Assembly: GCF_001816145.1 (NCBI RefSeq)
Contig: NZ_MDZB01000090.1
Span: 1 to 64,000 of the forward strand
DNA: 64,000 nucleotides
Origin: Hymenobacter lapidarius
GTDB taxonomy: Bacteria; Bacteroidota; Bacteroidia; Cytophagales; Hymenobacteraceae
Reading direction: 5' to 3'
Under the pieces are notes generated by a model. That model saw only the letters and a program-made list of their open reading frames with translations, did no database searches and was not told where the DNA came from. Below are positions 43,364 to 51,824 of this stretch, piece by piece (position 1 is the first letter of the stretch; each line of letters begins with the position of its first letter). Made by a program: the position numbers and the translations under genes.

Positions 43364-44338
43364 TTACTTCTTCTTCAGTCCAAGCTCAATCAGGCGCTCG
43401 TTCAGGAATTCGCCGGCCGTGATGTCGGCTTCTTTCTTGGGATTGTCAGGCGTGACGCAGTGCTCCAGCGCCGCCAGGCTCATTTCGGAGCGTGGGTGCA
43501 TGAAGAACGGAATGCTGTAGCGCGAGGTGTTCATTTTCTCGCGGGCGGGGTTTACCACGCGGTGAATGGTGCTCCGGAGCACGCCGTTGGTAAGGCGCTG
43601 GAGCATGTCGCCCACGTTCACCACAATCTGGTCGGGCAGGGCTGTAATGGCAATCCACTTGCCATCGCGGCGCTTCACCTGCAGGCCATCGGCGCTGGCG
43701 CCCATGAGCAGGGTAATCAGGTTAATGTCACCGTGTTCGGCGGCGCGCACGGCATCGGCGGGCACGGCGTCGGGGTTTTCGATGGGGAAGTAGTGAATGG
43801 GGCGCAGAATGCTGTTGCCGTGCTTCACCTTGTCGTCGAAGTAGTTTTCGGGCAGCTCCAGAAAAATGGCAATGGCGCGCAGCACGTCCTGGCCGGCGCT
43901 TTCCAGTGTGCGGTAAGCCAGAAAGGTACTTTTCTGGAAGCCGGGCACCTCTGCGGGCCAGATGTTGTCCGGGTACTCGTTCTTAATGGGGTCTTCCTCC
44001 TCCACTTCCTGGCCCACGTGGTAGAACTCCTTCAGGTCGCCGGTGTTGCGGCCCTTGGCGTGCTCTTTGCCCTTGCTGATATAGCCGCGCTGGCCGGCCA
44101 GCTCAGGGTTTTCGTAGCGCTGCTTGGCATCGTCGGGCAGCTGGAAGAAAGCCTGCACGTCGGCGTACAGTTGCTTGGTCTGCTCGTCGTTGAGGCCGTG
44201 GTTTTTAAGGGCTACGAAGCCAATGTTTTGGTAGGCTTCGCCGAGCTGCTGCACGAAACGAGCCTTGCGCTCAGGGTCACCGGAACGGAAGTCGGCCAGG
44301 TCGAGCGAGGGAATTTGGTCAAGAAGTTGGTCTTGCAT
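43364..44338 (-). CDS. isopenicillin-N-synthase-like 2OG-Fe(II) dioxygenase
   Basis: The 324-residue protein is a member of the isopenicillin N synthase-like 2-oxoglutarate/Fe(II) oxygenases. The N-terminal domain shows GFVALKNHGL; the core has HGDINLITLLMG with the first Fe-binding His and the Asp, STIHRVVNP with the second His, and RYSIPFF with the Arg-x-Ser that binds 2-oxoglutarate. The substrate is unknown; Bacteroidota homologues are usually isolated genes. The start at 44338 gives MQDQLLDQIPSLDLADF. Confidence 0.93.
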   Translation of the reverse strand: MQDQLLDQIPSLDLADFRSGDPERKARFVQQLGEAYQNIGFVALKNHGLNDEQTKQLYADVQAFFQLPDDAKQRYENPELAGQRGYISKGKEHAKGRNTGDLKEFYHVGQEVEEEDPIKNEYPDNIWPAEVPGFQKSTFLAYRTLESAGQDVLRAIAIFLELPENYFDDKVKHGNSILRPIHYFPIENPDAVPADAVRAAEHGDINLITLLMGASADGLQVKRRDGKWIAITALPDQIVVNVGDMLQRLTNGVLRSTIHRVVNPAREKMNTSRYSIPFFMHPRSEMSLAALEHCVTPDNPKKEADITAGEFLNERLIELGLKKK

Positions 44339-44443
44339 GGAAAAATTAAGTTTACTTTGAGGCTGGTAAGCCTCACGATGGGCAACGATGCAAGTTAAGC
44401 AAAACCTTGTACCGGGTACCTGCCGTAAGCACCTCAACTTATA

Positions 44444-44451
44444 TATATTTG
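44444..44451 (+). promoter_or_regulatory. -7 box of the lipoprotein gene at 44509
   Basis: TATATTTG is an exact TAnnTTTG match, 57 bases before the ATG. Confidence 0.5.
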
Positions 44452-44508
44452 TTGATAAACAGCCGACGCTCTTTTTTGATTCCTTTCTATTTTTGATTCC
44501 TTCCTACG

Positions 44509-45354
44509 ATGAAACGTCCTTTTTGGCTGCTCTGCAGCACGACCCTGACCTTGGCGCTGTTGGCAAGCTGCGAAACCAGTAAACCCGCCACCGACGTTAG
44601 CGCCTCGGCCGGCGCCAATGCCCCCATTGGCAGCACCAGCACCAACGCCGAGAGCATGGAGTCGAATGGCATCCGGCTGACCCCGTTCACCGACTCGCCC
44701 AAGTTTCCGGAAGCGCAAATGAAGCTGCGCAACCCCATAGCCGGCGCTACTTTGCTTAGCGGCGAGGTGCCGTTTGACTACCAGATTACCAACTTTCAGC
44801 TCACCAAGATGAGCGGCGGCCCCAACATGGCCCTGATGGCGAACTCCGCCAAAGGCCAGCACATCCACAACATCGTGGACAATGAGCCCTACACCGCGCA
44901 CTACGAAACCAAGTTCAGCAAGCCACTCGCCGACGGCCAGCACGCCGTGCTGTCGTTTCTTTCGCGCTCCTACCACGAGAGCCTGAAGCACCGCGGCGCC
45001 TACGACCTGCGCATCATCAACGTGGGCAATGCCACGCCCAGCGCCACGCCCATCATCGACGTGAATGCTCCGAACCTGTTCTATAGCCGCCCCAAGGACA
45101 CGTACGCCGGCGCCGATGCCAAGCGCATCATGCTGGACTTCTACCTGGTGAACACCACCCTGGAGCCCGGTGGAAACCGCGTGCGCGCTACCATCAACGG
45201 CACCGAATTTATGCTCGACCGCTGGTTGCCGTATCAGATGGAAGGCTTGCCCGCCGGCGAAAACACCGTGAAGCTGGAGCTGGTCAACAGCAGCGGCACC
45301 CTCATTCCCGGCACCTTCAACTCGGTTACCCGCACGTTCACGGTCAACCCATAG
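44509..45354 (+). CDS. lipoprotein with cupin- or DUF4399-like segment, unknown
   Basis: The 281-residue protein has a lipoprotein signal with lipobox LASC (about residues 18-21). The mature domain contains GQHIHNIVDNEPYTAHYETKF, which recalls the H-x-H regions of DUF4399-type proteins, and later NGTEFMLDRWLPYQMEGLPAG. The fold is probably beta-rich. I cannot assign a function. A terminator follows 80 bases downstream. Confidence 0.72.
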   Translation: MKRPFWLLCSTTLTLALLASCETSKPATDVSASAGANAPIGSTSTNAESMESNGIRLTPFTDSPKFPEAQMKLRNPIAGATLLSGEVPFDYQITNFQLTKMSGGPNMALMANSAKGQHIHNIVDNEPYTAHYETKFSKPLADGQHAVLSFLSRSYHESLKHRGAYDLRIINVGNATPSATPIIDVNAPNLFYSRPKDTYAGADAKRIMLDFYLVNTTLEPGGNRVRATINGTEFMLDRWLPYQMEGLPAGENTVKLELVNSSGTLIPGTFNSVTRTFTVNP

Positions 45355-45434
45355 TTTACTTCCGGACCCGTTCCTTGCGCATTCCCTCTGGTTAAATGCT
45401 TTCGGGGCGGCTTCCTTGAATAAAAGAACCAAAA

Positions 45435-45464
45435 AAGTCCCTTGGCCCCGCCAAGGGGCTTTTT
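45435..45464 (+). terminator. intrinsic terminator before the McrBC locus
   Basis: A CCCTTGG/CCAAGGG stem with a CCCCG loop is followed by five T residues. It isolates the restriction genes from the lipoprotein gene. Confidence 0.85.
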
Positions 45465-45501
45465 CGCTTACAGCAGTTTATTGTTCCGGCTCTCTCTCGC
45501 C

Positions 45502-46787
45502 ATGCCTCCTGTATCCGCCGCTTCTCGTTCGCTGCTCACCCGCGAGCAGGTGTTGCGCGCCCTGCGCCAGATAGCGCGCGAGGGCCGGGCGCTGCCCGCG
45601 GGCACCGTGTACGAGCTGGTGTACCGGGGCCGTCGCTACCCGCCCCGCGCCGTGGCCGAACTGGCCTACCGGCTGGCCACCGGCAACCCCGCCGCCCCGT
45701 GGCCCCGGCCAGCGGGCGCCCCTACCAACAGCCTGCTCGAAAATCTGGATTTCACCATCAGCACCAAGCGGCCGGTGCTCACCTCCGGCTCGAACCACGA
45801 CGGCGAGGAAAGCGCACGCCAGCAGGCCGAGGACCTCTACACCGGCCTACCGCGCGAAACCAAGGACCACCCCACTCCCGCCCACGCCGCCGAGCCCGCC
45901 ACGGCCTACCTGGCGCCCGCTTATACCCGCGCCGAAGCCTTGGCAGAGTTGTTTAGCAACGAAGCCGACCTTGACGCGGCGCTGGCCGGCCTGGCCCGAC
46001 GGCGCAACCTGCTGCTGCAGGGCCCGCCTGGCACCGGCAAAACCTTCCTGGCGCGCGGCTGGCTTGGCTGCTGCTTGGAGCCAAAGACGAAAGCCGGGTG
46101 GAGCTGGTGCAGTTCCACCCCAGCTACGGCTACGAAGACTTTATGCTGGGCTTCCGGCCCGATGCCGCCGGGCGCTTTCACCTGGTGCCCGGTGTGCTGC
46201 CGCTCCTGTGCCAGCGCGCCGCCCTCGACCCGGACCGGCCGTATTTCCTGCTGATTGATGAAATCAACCGCGGCAACGTGCCCCGCATCTTCGGCGAACT
46301 GCTGCTACTGCTCGAAGCCGACAAGCGCGGCCCCGCCCACGCCCTGCGCCTGCCCTACGCCCCGCCGGATGCGCCGCGCTTCTTCGTGCCCGACAACCTC
46401 TACGTCATCGGGACCCTCAACCTCGCCGACCGGTCCCTGAGCCCGCTTGATTATGCCCTGCGCCGCCGCTTTGCCTTCGTGGAGCTGGGGCCGCAATTCG
46501 GCGCGCCGCTGCGGCGCTTTCTGGCCGCTCGGCAGGTGCCCGCCGCCCTCGTCGAGCAGCTGTGCACCCGCATGGCCGCGCTCAACCAAGCCATTGCCGA
46601 CGACCCCGAGCTCGGCTCCGACTTCGTTATCGGCCACAGCTACTTCTGCCAGCTACCCGCTCAGGCAAAAGAAGCTGCGCAATGGCTAAAACTGATAGTA
46701 AAGCAGGAAATTGGCCCGCTGTTGTCGGATTATTGGCGCGAGCAGCCCGCCACGGCGGCGGCACAATTGCGCAAGCTGCTGGCGTAA
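45502..46787 (+). pseudogene. mcrB: McrB-like restriction GTPase, frameshifted
   Basis: The gene encodes an McrB-type AAA+ motor in two frames. The first (45502-46254) holds an N-terminal domain of about 85 residues with the pattern YRGRRYPPRAVAELAYR...GAPTNSLLENLDF, resembling the ScoMcrA-type recognition head, then a linker and Walker A GPPGTGKT at about residue 174. At 46056 the frame breaks: with one extra C it reads ARRLAWLLLGAKDESRVELV and continues into the second frame with FHPSYGYEDFMLGFRP, Walker B YFLLIDEINRG and TLNLADRSLSPLDYALRRRFAF. As read, no full ATPase can be made. McrC (next gene) is intact. The break may be real, phase-variable or an assembly error. Confidence 0.85.
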
Positions 46788-46859
46788 GGTGCGCAAGCTA
46801 AAATGCTGGCCTGATGCTACTGCCCGGAGTTCCAGGTTCTTTTGTGTGTTTCAACCCCA

Positions 46860-47903
46860 GTGATACCGCTTCCCACGCTCTACTTCTTTCTGTGCTACGC
46901 TTGGAACCGGCTGCCCGAGCCAGCCGTGCTGCAGGCCAGTGAGGCCGCGCCGTTTCATCGGCCGCTGGGGTTGCTGGCGCAGGTGCTGCTGCACGGCACC
47001 CGCCGCTTGCTCCGGGCCGGGTTGCCGCGCACGTTTCAGGCGCAGGAGGCCGAGCTGACCAGCTTGCGGGGACGCATCGAACTCGCGCCCAGCCTGGGCC
47101 GCGGGCTGTTGGAGCGGGGCCGGGCCATTTGCACCTACGATGAGCTGAGCACCGATTCGGCGCTTCACCGCCTCCTGGCCCAAACCCTCGGTGTGCTGGC
47201 GCGGGCCACGGCCTTGCCGGCGGCCTTGCGCCGCGAGCTTAACCAGGTACGCCAGCGGTTTGCTGCCACGCCGGTTGAGGCCAGGCCCACCGCCGCCACG
47301 TTTCGGGAGCTGCGGCGGCAACTGCCGGACAGCCAGGCGGCCTTTCTGCTGCACGTGTGCGAGCTGGTGTGGCAAACCGCCCTGCCTGAGCCCACGGCGC
47401 AGGGACGCAGCCGCTTCACCGACTTTCGGCGCGACGAGGTGCTGATGGCGCGTTTGTTTGAGCAGTTCACGCGCAACTTTTACCGCCGCGAACAGCGCCG
47501 CTACCGCGTGTATGCCGAAACCATTGCCTGGCAGGCCGAAGGCGAAACCGACGATTTGGCCCTGCTCCCCACCATGCTCACGGACACCACCCTGGAGGCA
47601 GCCGACCGCAAAATCATACTTGATACCAAGTACTACGCGGCGGCCTTGCGCCCGCGCTACGACCGGCAGCGCCTCATTGCGCCCCACCTCTACCAGCTCT
47701 ACGCCTACTTGCAGAACCAGCAGCCCGGCCCGGGCCAAGCACTGGAGGGCATCCTGCTCTATCCTGCCGGGCCCGGCTCGGGTGACGCCCCGGCCGTGGA
47801 TGTACGCTACACCCTGGGCGGGCACCCCGTGCGGGTGGTCACCCTAAACCTGCACCAGCCGTGGGAAGGCCTCGCGGCCGACCTGCTAGGACTGGTAGCG
47901 TAA
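46860..47903 (+). CDS. mcrC: McrC-like restriction nuclease subunit
   Basis: The 347-residue protein is an McrC-type partner of McrB. It starts with IPLPTLYFFLCYAWN (GTG at 46860, giving the family N-terminus) and in the second half shows LMARLFEQFTRNFYRRE, then LLPTMLTDTTLEAADRKIILDTKYY, the PD-(D/E)XK core of McrC. McrBC cuts DNA carrying modified cytosine, using McrB for recognition and translocation. It follows mcrB by 72 bases. With mcrB broken, activity is doubtful unless the frame is restored. Confidence 0.9.
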   Translation: MIPLPTLYFFLCYAWNRLPEPAVLQASEAAPFHRPLGLLAQVLLHGTRRLLRAGLPRTFQAQEAELTSLRGRIELAPSLGRGLLERGRAICTYDELSTDSALHRLLAQTLGVLARATALPAALRRELNQVRQRFAATPVEARPTAATFRELRRQLPDSQAAFLLHVCELVWQTALPEPTAQGRSRFTDFRRDEVLMARLFEQFTRNFYRREQRRYRVYAETIAWQAEGETDDLALLPTMLTDTTLEAADRKIILDTKYYAAALRPRYDRQRLIAPHLYQLYAYLQNQQPGPGQALEGILLYPAGPGSGDAPAVDVRYTLGGHPVRVVTLNLHQPWEGLAADLLGLVA

Positions 47904-47917
47904 CCATTTTTTTGAAC

Positions 47918-47964
47918 GAGGTAGAGACGCAACATCTTGCGTATTTACACCGACACGCTACCTC
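47918..47964. repeat. imperfect hairpin (GAGGTAG / CTACCTC with GACGCAA core)
   Basis: GAGGTAGAGACGCAACATCTTGCGT and CTACCTC form a stem with an inner ACGCAA/TTGCGT hairpin. The wording resembles GTAGAGACGCAA...TTGCGTCTCTAC repeats known from several phyla. It lies just after mcrC. Confidence 0.55.
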
Positions 47965-47986
47965 AGAAACTGCGTTAAAACCACAA

Positions 47987-48025
47987 AAGCCCGGATTCTC
48001 CAGCAGGAAAATCCGGGCTTTTTTT
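47987..48025 (+). terminator. intrinsic terminator after mcrC
   Basis: AAGCCCGGATT pairs with AATCCGGGCTT, followed by five T residues. It lies between convergent mcrC and the small lipoprotein gene and could serve both. Confidence 0.9.
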
Positions 48026-48068
48026 ACTTTAGCTAGTACTATAGAGCTGGCACGGGGCCGGCAATCAA

Positions 48069-48311
48069 CTACTTAGGAACTTCGGTGGTAGTGGTGGTGG
48101 TGCTCGAAGCCTCGGTGGTAGCAGCAGGAGCCATTGCGCCATCAGCAGCGGGAGCCGTGGTCATGGTGCTGTCGGTGGTAGTGGTGGTGGTTTCCATACC
48201 GGTAGCAGCAGGAGCCTCAACGGTGGTAGTTTCGGTCGTTTTCGACTCACACGACGACAGACCAGCGGTCAGGGCCAGGCCCAGGGCAGCAACTTTGAAC
48301 AGGTTGTTCAT
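48069..48311 (-). CDS. small Thr-rich lipoprotein
   Basis: The 80-residue protein has a lipoprotein signal with lipobox LSSC (about residues 18-21). The mature part is low-complexity, dominated by Thr, with Ala, Pro and Met (TTTTTT near residue 43), and looks unstructured. Comparable small lipoproteins occur in Hymenobacter, but no function is known. The gene is divergent to the sigma factor with a 135-base gap containing a large dyad. Confidence 0.78.
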   Translation of the reverse strand: MNNLFKVAALGLALTAGLSSCESKTTETTTVEAPAATGMETTTTTTDSTMTTAPAADGAMAPAATTEASSTTTTTTEVPK

Positions 48312-48370
48312 TTTGAGGTAATTTTGAAAGTGGGTTAACTAAAAAGCGCCCTTTATCCTGTCCTAACCAA

Positions 48371-48412
48371 AAGGTAACCCGCCCGGTAAAATGTTTTTTC
48401 ATACCGGGTTAC
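48371..48412. promoter_or_regulatory. dyad between lipoprotein and sigma factor genes
   Basis: GGTAACCCGCCCGGTA and TACCGGGTTAC form an inverted repeat with a T-rich loop. It lies in the shared promoter region of the Thr-rich lipoprotein and the ECF sigma factor, and could be an operator or an RNA structure. Confidence 0.45.
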
Positions 48413-48446
48413 TTGCGGCCTTTATCTGTATTAACCCCCAAAGTGA

Positions 48447-49055
48447 ATGAGCAGGGGCAATTCAACTTCCTCTTCTTTAACTCCTACCGACGACGCGCTG
48501 ATTGCGGCAATTCGCAACGGCGATGAGCGGGCCCTGTCCCACCTCTACCGGTTGCACTGGCCCATGGTGTCGCATTTCGTGCTGCAAAACAGCGGCTCGG
48601 AAGACGATGCCCAGGACGTGTACCAGGAAGGCGTGGTGGTGTTTTATGAAAAGGTCCGCGACGGCTCCCTGGAGCTTAGCTGCCAGATTAAAACCTACCT
48701 CTACGCCGTGTGCCGGCGCCTGTGGCTGAAACGGTTGACGAGCAAAAGCCGCTTCGGCGTGCGCCTGCTCGACGACGAGGAGCACGGCCCCTACCTGAAC
48801 ACCGGGGCCGAGGAAGACTTGCTGGCTGCCGAGGAGCAGGACCGCCGCTTCAGCACCATGAGCGAGGCCCTGAACCACCTGGGGGAACCCTGTCGTTCGC
48901 TTTTAGAAGGATTTTACCTGCTCGACAAATCGATGCAGGACTTGACAATCGAATTCGGCTACACCAACGCCGACAATGCTAAAAATCAAAAGTATAAGTG
49001 CCTCGTGCGCTTAAAAAAGCTCTTCTTCGCCCACTATAAGGAAGAGCCCATTTAA
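48447..49055 (+). CDS. ECF-type RNA polymerase sigma factor
   Basis: The 202-residue protein is a sigma-70 family ECF factor. Region 2 is ALSHLYRLHWPMVSHFVLQNSGSEDDAQDVYQEGVVVFYEKV with the expected acidic DAQDVYQE; region 4 is in the last 60 residues, with LGEPCRSLLEGFYLLDKSMQDLTIEFGYTNADNAKNQKYKCL as the helix-turn-helix. The immediate downstream gene is an HtrA-type protease with an N-terminal domain like those of anti-sigma factors, so the pair is probably functionally linked. Confidence 0.92.
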   Translation: MSRGNSTSSSLTPTDDALIAAIRNGDERALSHLYRLHWPMVSHFVLQNSGSEDDAQDVYQEGVVVFYEKVRDGSLELSCQIKTYLYAVCRRLWLKRLTSKSRFGVRLLDDEEHGPYLNTGAEEDLLAAEEQDRRFSTMSEALNHLGEPCRSLLEGFYLLDKSMQDLTIEFGYTNADNAKNQKYKCLVRLKKLFFAHYKEEPI

Positions 49056-49137
49056 TGCCCGTTGCCGGCGGGATTTTTTCCCGTCGGAACATCCATTTGT
49101 TACCTGCCGTCGCTCCCCGGCGCTGGCAGTCTTGCCC

Positions 49138-50313
49138 ATGATGACCGAAGCCGATTACTACGCCTTATTTGAAGCCTACGCGCACGGCGAGCTGGCCGGG
49201 CCTGCCCGTGCCAACTTCGAGGCGCGCCTGGCCGCTGACCCGGCCCTGGCCCTGCGCTTTGCGGACTTCACGGAGATGACCGGTACCCTGCGGGCCTACG
49301 GCCAGCGCCAGGCCACCCGCCAGCAGCTGCGCGGCATGCACGCCGCCATGCTGGCCGCCGAAGAGCCGGCCGCCCCCGCCACCACCGAGGAGCCGGCCGG
49401 GCTGACCCATACCGTGAACCCGATGCTGCGCATTTCGCGCACCGAGCGGCGGTTGCGCCAGTTTTGGAGTGGCCACCGCGCCACGGTGGGCGTAGCCGCT
49501 TCGGTGGCGGTGCTGGCCGTGTTCAGCACCCTGCTGGGCCTCGACCTGTGGCGGACGTTCAACACCAAGCCGTCGCTGTACGGCTACACGGTGCTGCGCC
49601 GCGAAGTAGAGCGCATCAAAAAAAGCCAGAAAGACCTGACCATCAGCCTTAACCAGTTTGGCCGTTCCAGCTCGGGCGCGGCTGCGCCTAAGGAAAGCAC
49701 GATTAGCGGCACGGGCTTCGCCCTGACTTCGGAAGGGTACCTCGTGACCAGCTACCACGTTATCCAAGGAGCTGATTCGCTGCTGATTGAGGGCCGCGAC
49801 AAGCAGCGCTACCACGCCGAAACCGTGTATTCCGATGTGAAGCACGACTTGGCCATTCTGCGCATCACCGACAAAAAATTCACTGGCTTTGGCCGCCTGC
49901 CCTACGCCATCAAGGCGGGTCAGGCCGATCTGGGCGAACGAGTGTTTACCCTGGGCTACCCGCGCGAGGACGTGGTGTACGGCGAAGGCGCGCTGAGTGC
50001 CCGCTCGGGTTTTGAGGGCGATACGGCCTTCTACCAGGTGAGCATTCCCGTGAACCCCGGCAATTCGGGCGGCCCGCTGCTCGACGAGCGCGGCAACCTG
50101 ATTGGGGTGGTGAGCGGCCGTCAGAACGATGCCCAGAGCGCGGCCTTTGCCACCAAGTCGTCGTACCTGGTGCGGCTGGTTGATTCACTGGACGCCGCCA
50201 AATCGGGCGTGCCGTACCACTTGCCGCGCTTTGGCCAGCTGGCCGGGGCCGGGCGCCCCAAGCAAGTGGCCAAGCTGCAGGACTACGTTTTTGTGGTGAA
50301 GGTTTTTGAATAG
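49138..50313 (+). CDS. HtrA-like serine protease with anti-sigma-like N-terminus
   Basis: The 391-residue protein has a cytoplasmic N-terminal region of about 110 residues (MMTEADYYALFEAYAHGEL, resembling anti-sigma N-domains without the zinc Cys/His), one membrane helix at about 116-134, and a trypsin-fold protease with His207 in TSYHVIQG, Asp237 in KHDLAIL and Ser310 in NPGNSGGPLL. No PDZ domain follows. It starts 82 bases after the sigma gene at the ATG 49138. The topology puts the protease in the periplasm and the anti-sigma-like part beside RNA polymerase, suggesting an envelope-stress switch in one polypeptide. That model is inference. Confidence 0.85.
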   Translation: MMTEADYYALFEAYAHGELAGPARANFEARLAADPALALRFADFTEMTGTLRAYGQRQATRQQLRGMHAAMLAAEEPAAPATTEEPAGLTHTVNPMLRISRTERRLRQFWSGHRATVGVAASVAVLAVFSTLLGLDLWRTFNTKPSLYGYTVLRREVERIKKSQKDLTISLNQFGRSSSGAAAPKESTISGTGFALTSEGYLVTSYHVIQGADSLLIEGRDKQRYHAETVYSDVKHDLAILRITDKKFTGFGRLPYAIKAGQADLGERVFTLGYPREDVVYGEGALSARSGFEGDTAFYQVSIPVNPGNSGGPLLDERGNLIGVVSGRQNDAQSAAFATKSSYLVRLVDSLDAAKSGVPYHLPRFGQLAGAGRPKQVAKLQDYVFVVKVFE

Positions 50314-50345
50314 CCCTAATGGCTGATAGCCACCCAAGCTCCCGC

Positions 50346-50384
50346 AACGGCCTGTTTCTTCATCAGAAACAGGCCGTTACCTTT
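50346..50384 (+). terminator. hairpin after the HtrA gene
   Basis: AACGGCCTGTTTCT pairs with AGAAACAGGCCGTT, followed by ACCTTTTC. It probably ends the sigma-HtrA transcript. Confidence 0.75.
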
Positions 50385-50565
50385 TCAGGGCGAGAGGCAT
50401 TGGTTTTTTTGCCAACCAGCCGCAGGCACCCAGCCGGACATTCTCTTCGCTGGCAGGGCAAATGCGTGCCACAGCAGCAACCTTGGCTGCCCGAACGTAG
50501 TATTTAGGGTTGGAAAGTCGCTTCCGGCTTTTTCTTTTTTTTCGCACTACCTAACCCCCCACTCC

Positions 50566-51324
50566 GTGGCTCAAAACTCTCAAACCCCGCCCACTGGCGA
50601 TAACGTGGCTGGCTCGGCCATTTTCAAGAAGTTCCTGGGCACTGCCGAGGGCTATATTCGCCAGCCCACGCGCATGAAAACGCTGCTGACAGATGCCTAC
50701 AAAAAGGCCAGCGACAAAAACGACGTGGGCACGCTGGCCCACGAGGCCTGGGAAACCCTGCAGACCATGTTCCGGCTCATCAAAGCCTCCATGTCGGGCG
50801 AGTACACGGGGGTTCCCAGCACCACCGTGCTGGCGGCCGTGGCCGTGCTCATCTACTTTCTGAGCCCCATTGACCTGATTCCGGACTTCATTCCGGTGCT
50901 GGGCCTGCTCGATGACGTGGCCCTGGTGGCGTGGTTCTCGACTACGCTCAAGACCGAGATGGACAAGTTTCAGGACTGGGAAACCAGCAGTGCCCGCGTA
51001 GTAGCCGTCACGGGCAGCACGGTTCAGGCGTATGCCCCTACTGATAAAGAAACGCATGCTTCGGCGGCCGACGTAGCCGCTTCGGCCAGCGCCACGGCCA
51101 GCAACGAGGTGAAGCACGATGCCGACGCGCTCGACGAGCAAGCGGCAGCATCGGCCGGTAGCCGCAGCGCCAGCACCGGCACCACCGCACTGTCGGAGGG
51201 AGCGGTGCTTTCCAAAGAGTCGGCTAAGTCCCATGGCACAGTCGACCTGCCCGGTGCTCCTGCGGTGGGAGGGCAGTCGGCTACCGATGCCGGCTCCCTT
51301 GATACGGGCGGCAACGTGCGCTAG
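50566..51324 (+). CDS. YkvA-type DUF1232 membrane protein
   Basis: The 252-residue protein starts at a GTG. A domain of about 125 residues contains the DUF1232 signature LIYFLSPIDLIPDFIPVLGLLDDVALVAWF, with the conserved Asp-Leu-Ile-Pro-Asp, flanked by hydrophobic helices. The C-terminal 110 residues are low-complexity, rich in Ala, Ser and Thr, and probably disordered. The role of YkvA proteins is unknown. A bidirectional terminator separates it from the convergent acyl-carrier-like gene. Confidence 0.85.
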   Translation: MAQNSQTPPTGDNVAGSAIFKKFLGTAEGYIRQPTRMKTLLTDAYKKASDKNDVGTLAHEAWETLQTMFRLIKASMSGEYTGVPSTTVLAAVAVLIYFLSPIDLIPDFIPVLGLLDDVALVAWFSTTLKTEMDKFQDWETSSARVVAVTGSTVQAYAPTDKETHASAADVAASASATASNEVKHDADALDEQAAASAGSRSASTGTTALSEGAVLSKESAKSHGTVDLPGAPAVGGQSATDAGSLDTGGNVR

Positions 51325-51339
51325 AAACAACGCGGCTGT

Positions 51340-51387
51340 AAACAGAAAAATCCCCGGCAACTTGATTTGCCGGGGATTTTTCTGTTT
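51340..51387. terminator. bidirectional intrinsic terminator
   Basis: Perfect 21-base arms, AAACAGAAAAATCCCCGGCAA and its mirror, flank a 6-base loop, with A and T tracts at the two ends. It serves both the YkvA gene and the convergent carrier gene. Confidence 0.93.
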
Positions 51388-51435
51388 ATGGACTTTCAAT
51401 AGTTGCTCAAAAGCAACTGACAATGGCCGAACCAC

Positions 51436-51705
51436 CTATGCCGCTACGGCGTGGTCGCGCACGTAACGCACGAAATCGCCCACGGTGGTGAGGGGTACTT
51501 CGTCGGGGATGGTGATGCTGAAGTTGCGCTCCAGCTCCAGGATGATGTCAACCACGTCGACAGTGTCGAAGCGAAGGTCGCGGGAGAGGCTGGCAGTTTT
51601 GCGCACGCGGCTGGCCCGAATGGCCTTGCGCTTGCTGATAATACGGAATACCTGCTGCTCGATAGTAGGCGTGTGGGCGGCGGAGCTGATGGCGGATACG
51701 TACAT
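51436..51705 (-). CDS. acyl carrier protein-like, Thr at the pantetheine site
   Basis: The 89-residue protein has the acyl carrier fold pattern: IEQQVFRIISKRKAI in helix 1, then SLSRDLRFDTVDVVDIILELE and the C-terminal IPDEVPLTTVGDFVRYVRDH. The motif normally reads D-S-L/V with the Ser carrying phosphopantetheine; here it reads DTVD, with Thr in place of Ser. Canonical holo-ACP formation needs Ser, so it may be a non-acylated carrier or a protein-binding relative. It is alone at this place, without fatty-acid or polyketide genes nearby. Confidence 0.8.
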   Translation of the reverse strand: MYVSAISSAAHTPTIEQQVFRIISKRKAIRASRVRKTASLSRDLRFDTVDVVDIILELERNFSITIPDEVPLTTVGDFVRYVRDHAVAA

Positions 51706-51824
51706 TATAAGCGGTAAGTAAAGTGGTCAGGCCAAGGCTGGCCTCTACGCTGCTGCGAAGGAGCCCGCCGGTGATTTTCGCTGCAACAAAAACCAGCCAG
51801 CGGGCGCCAACAACGCAAAAAATA

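Noticed and set aside
47918..47964. Possible CRISPR-like or attachment repeat after mcrC
   Set aside because: Only a single imperfect hairpin is present; no repeat-spacer array or flanking integrase is visible.
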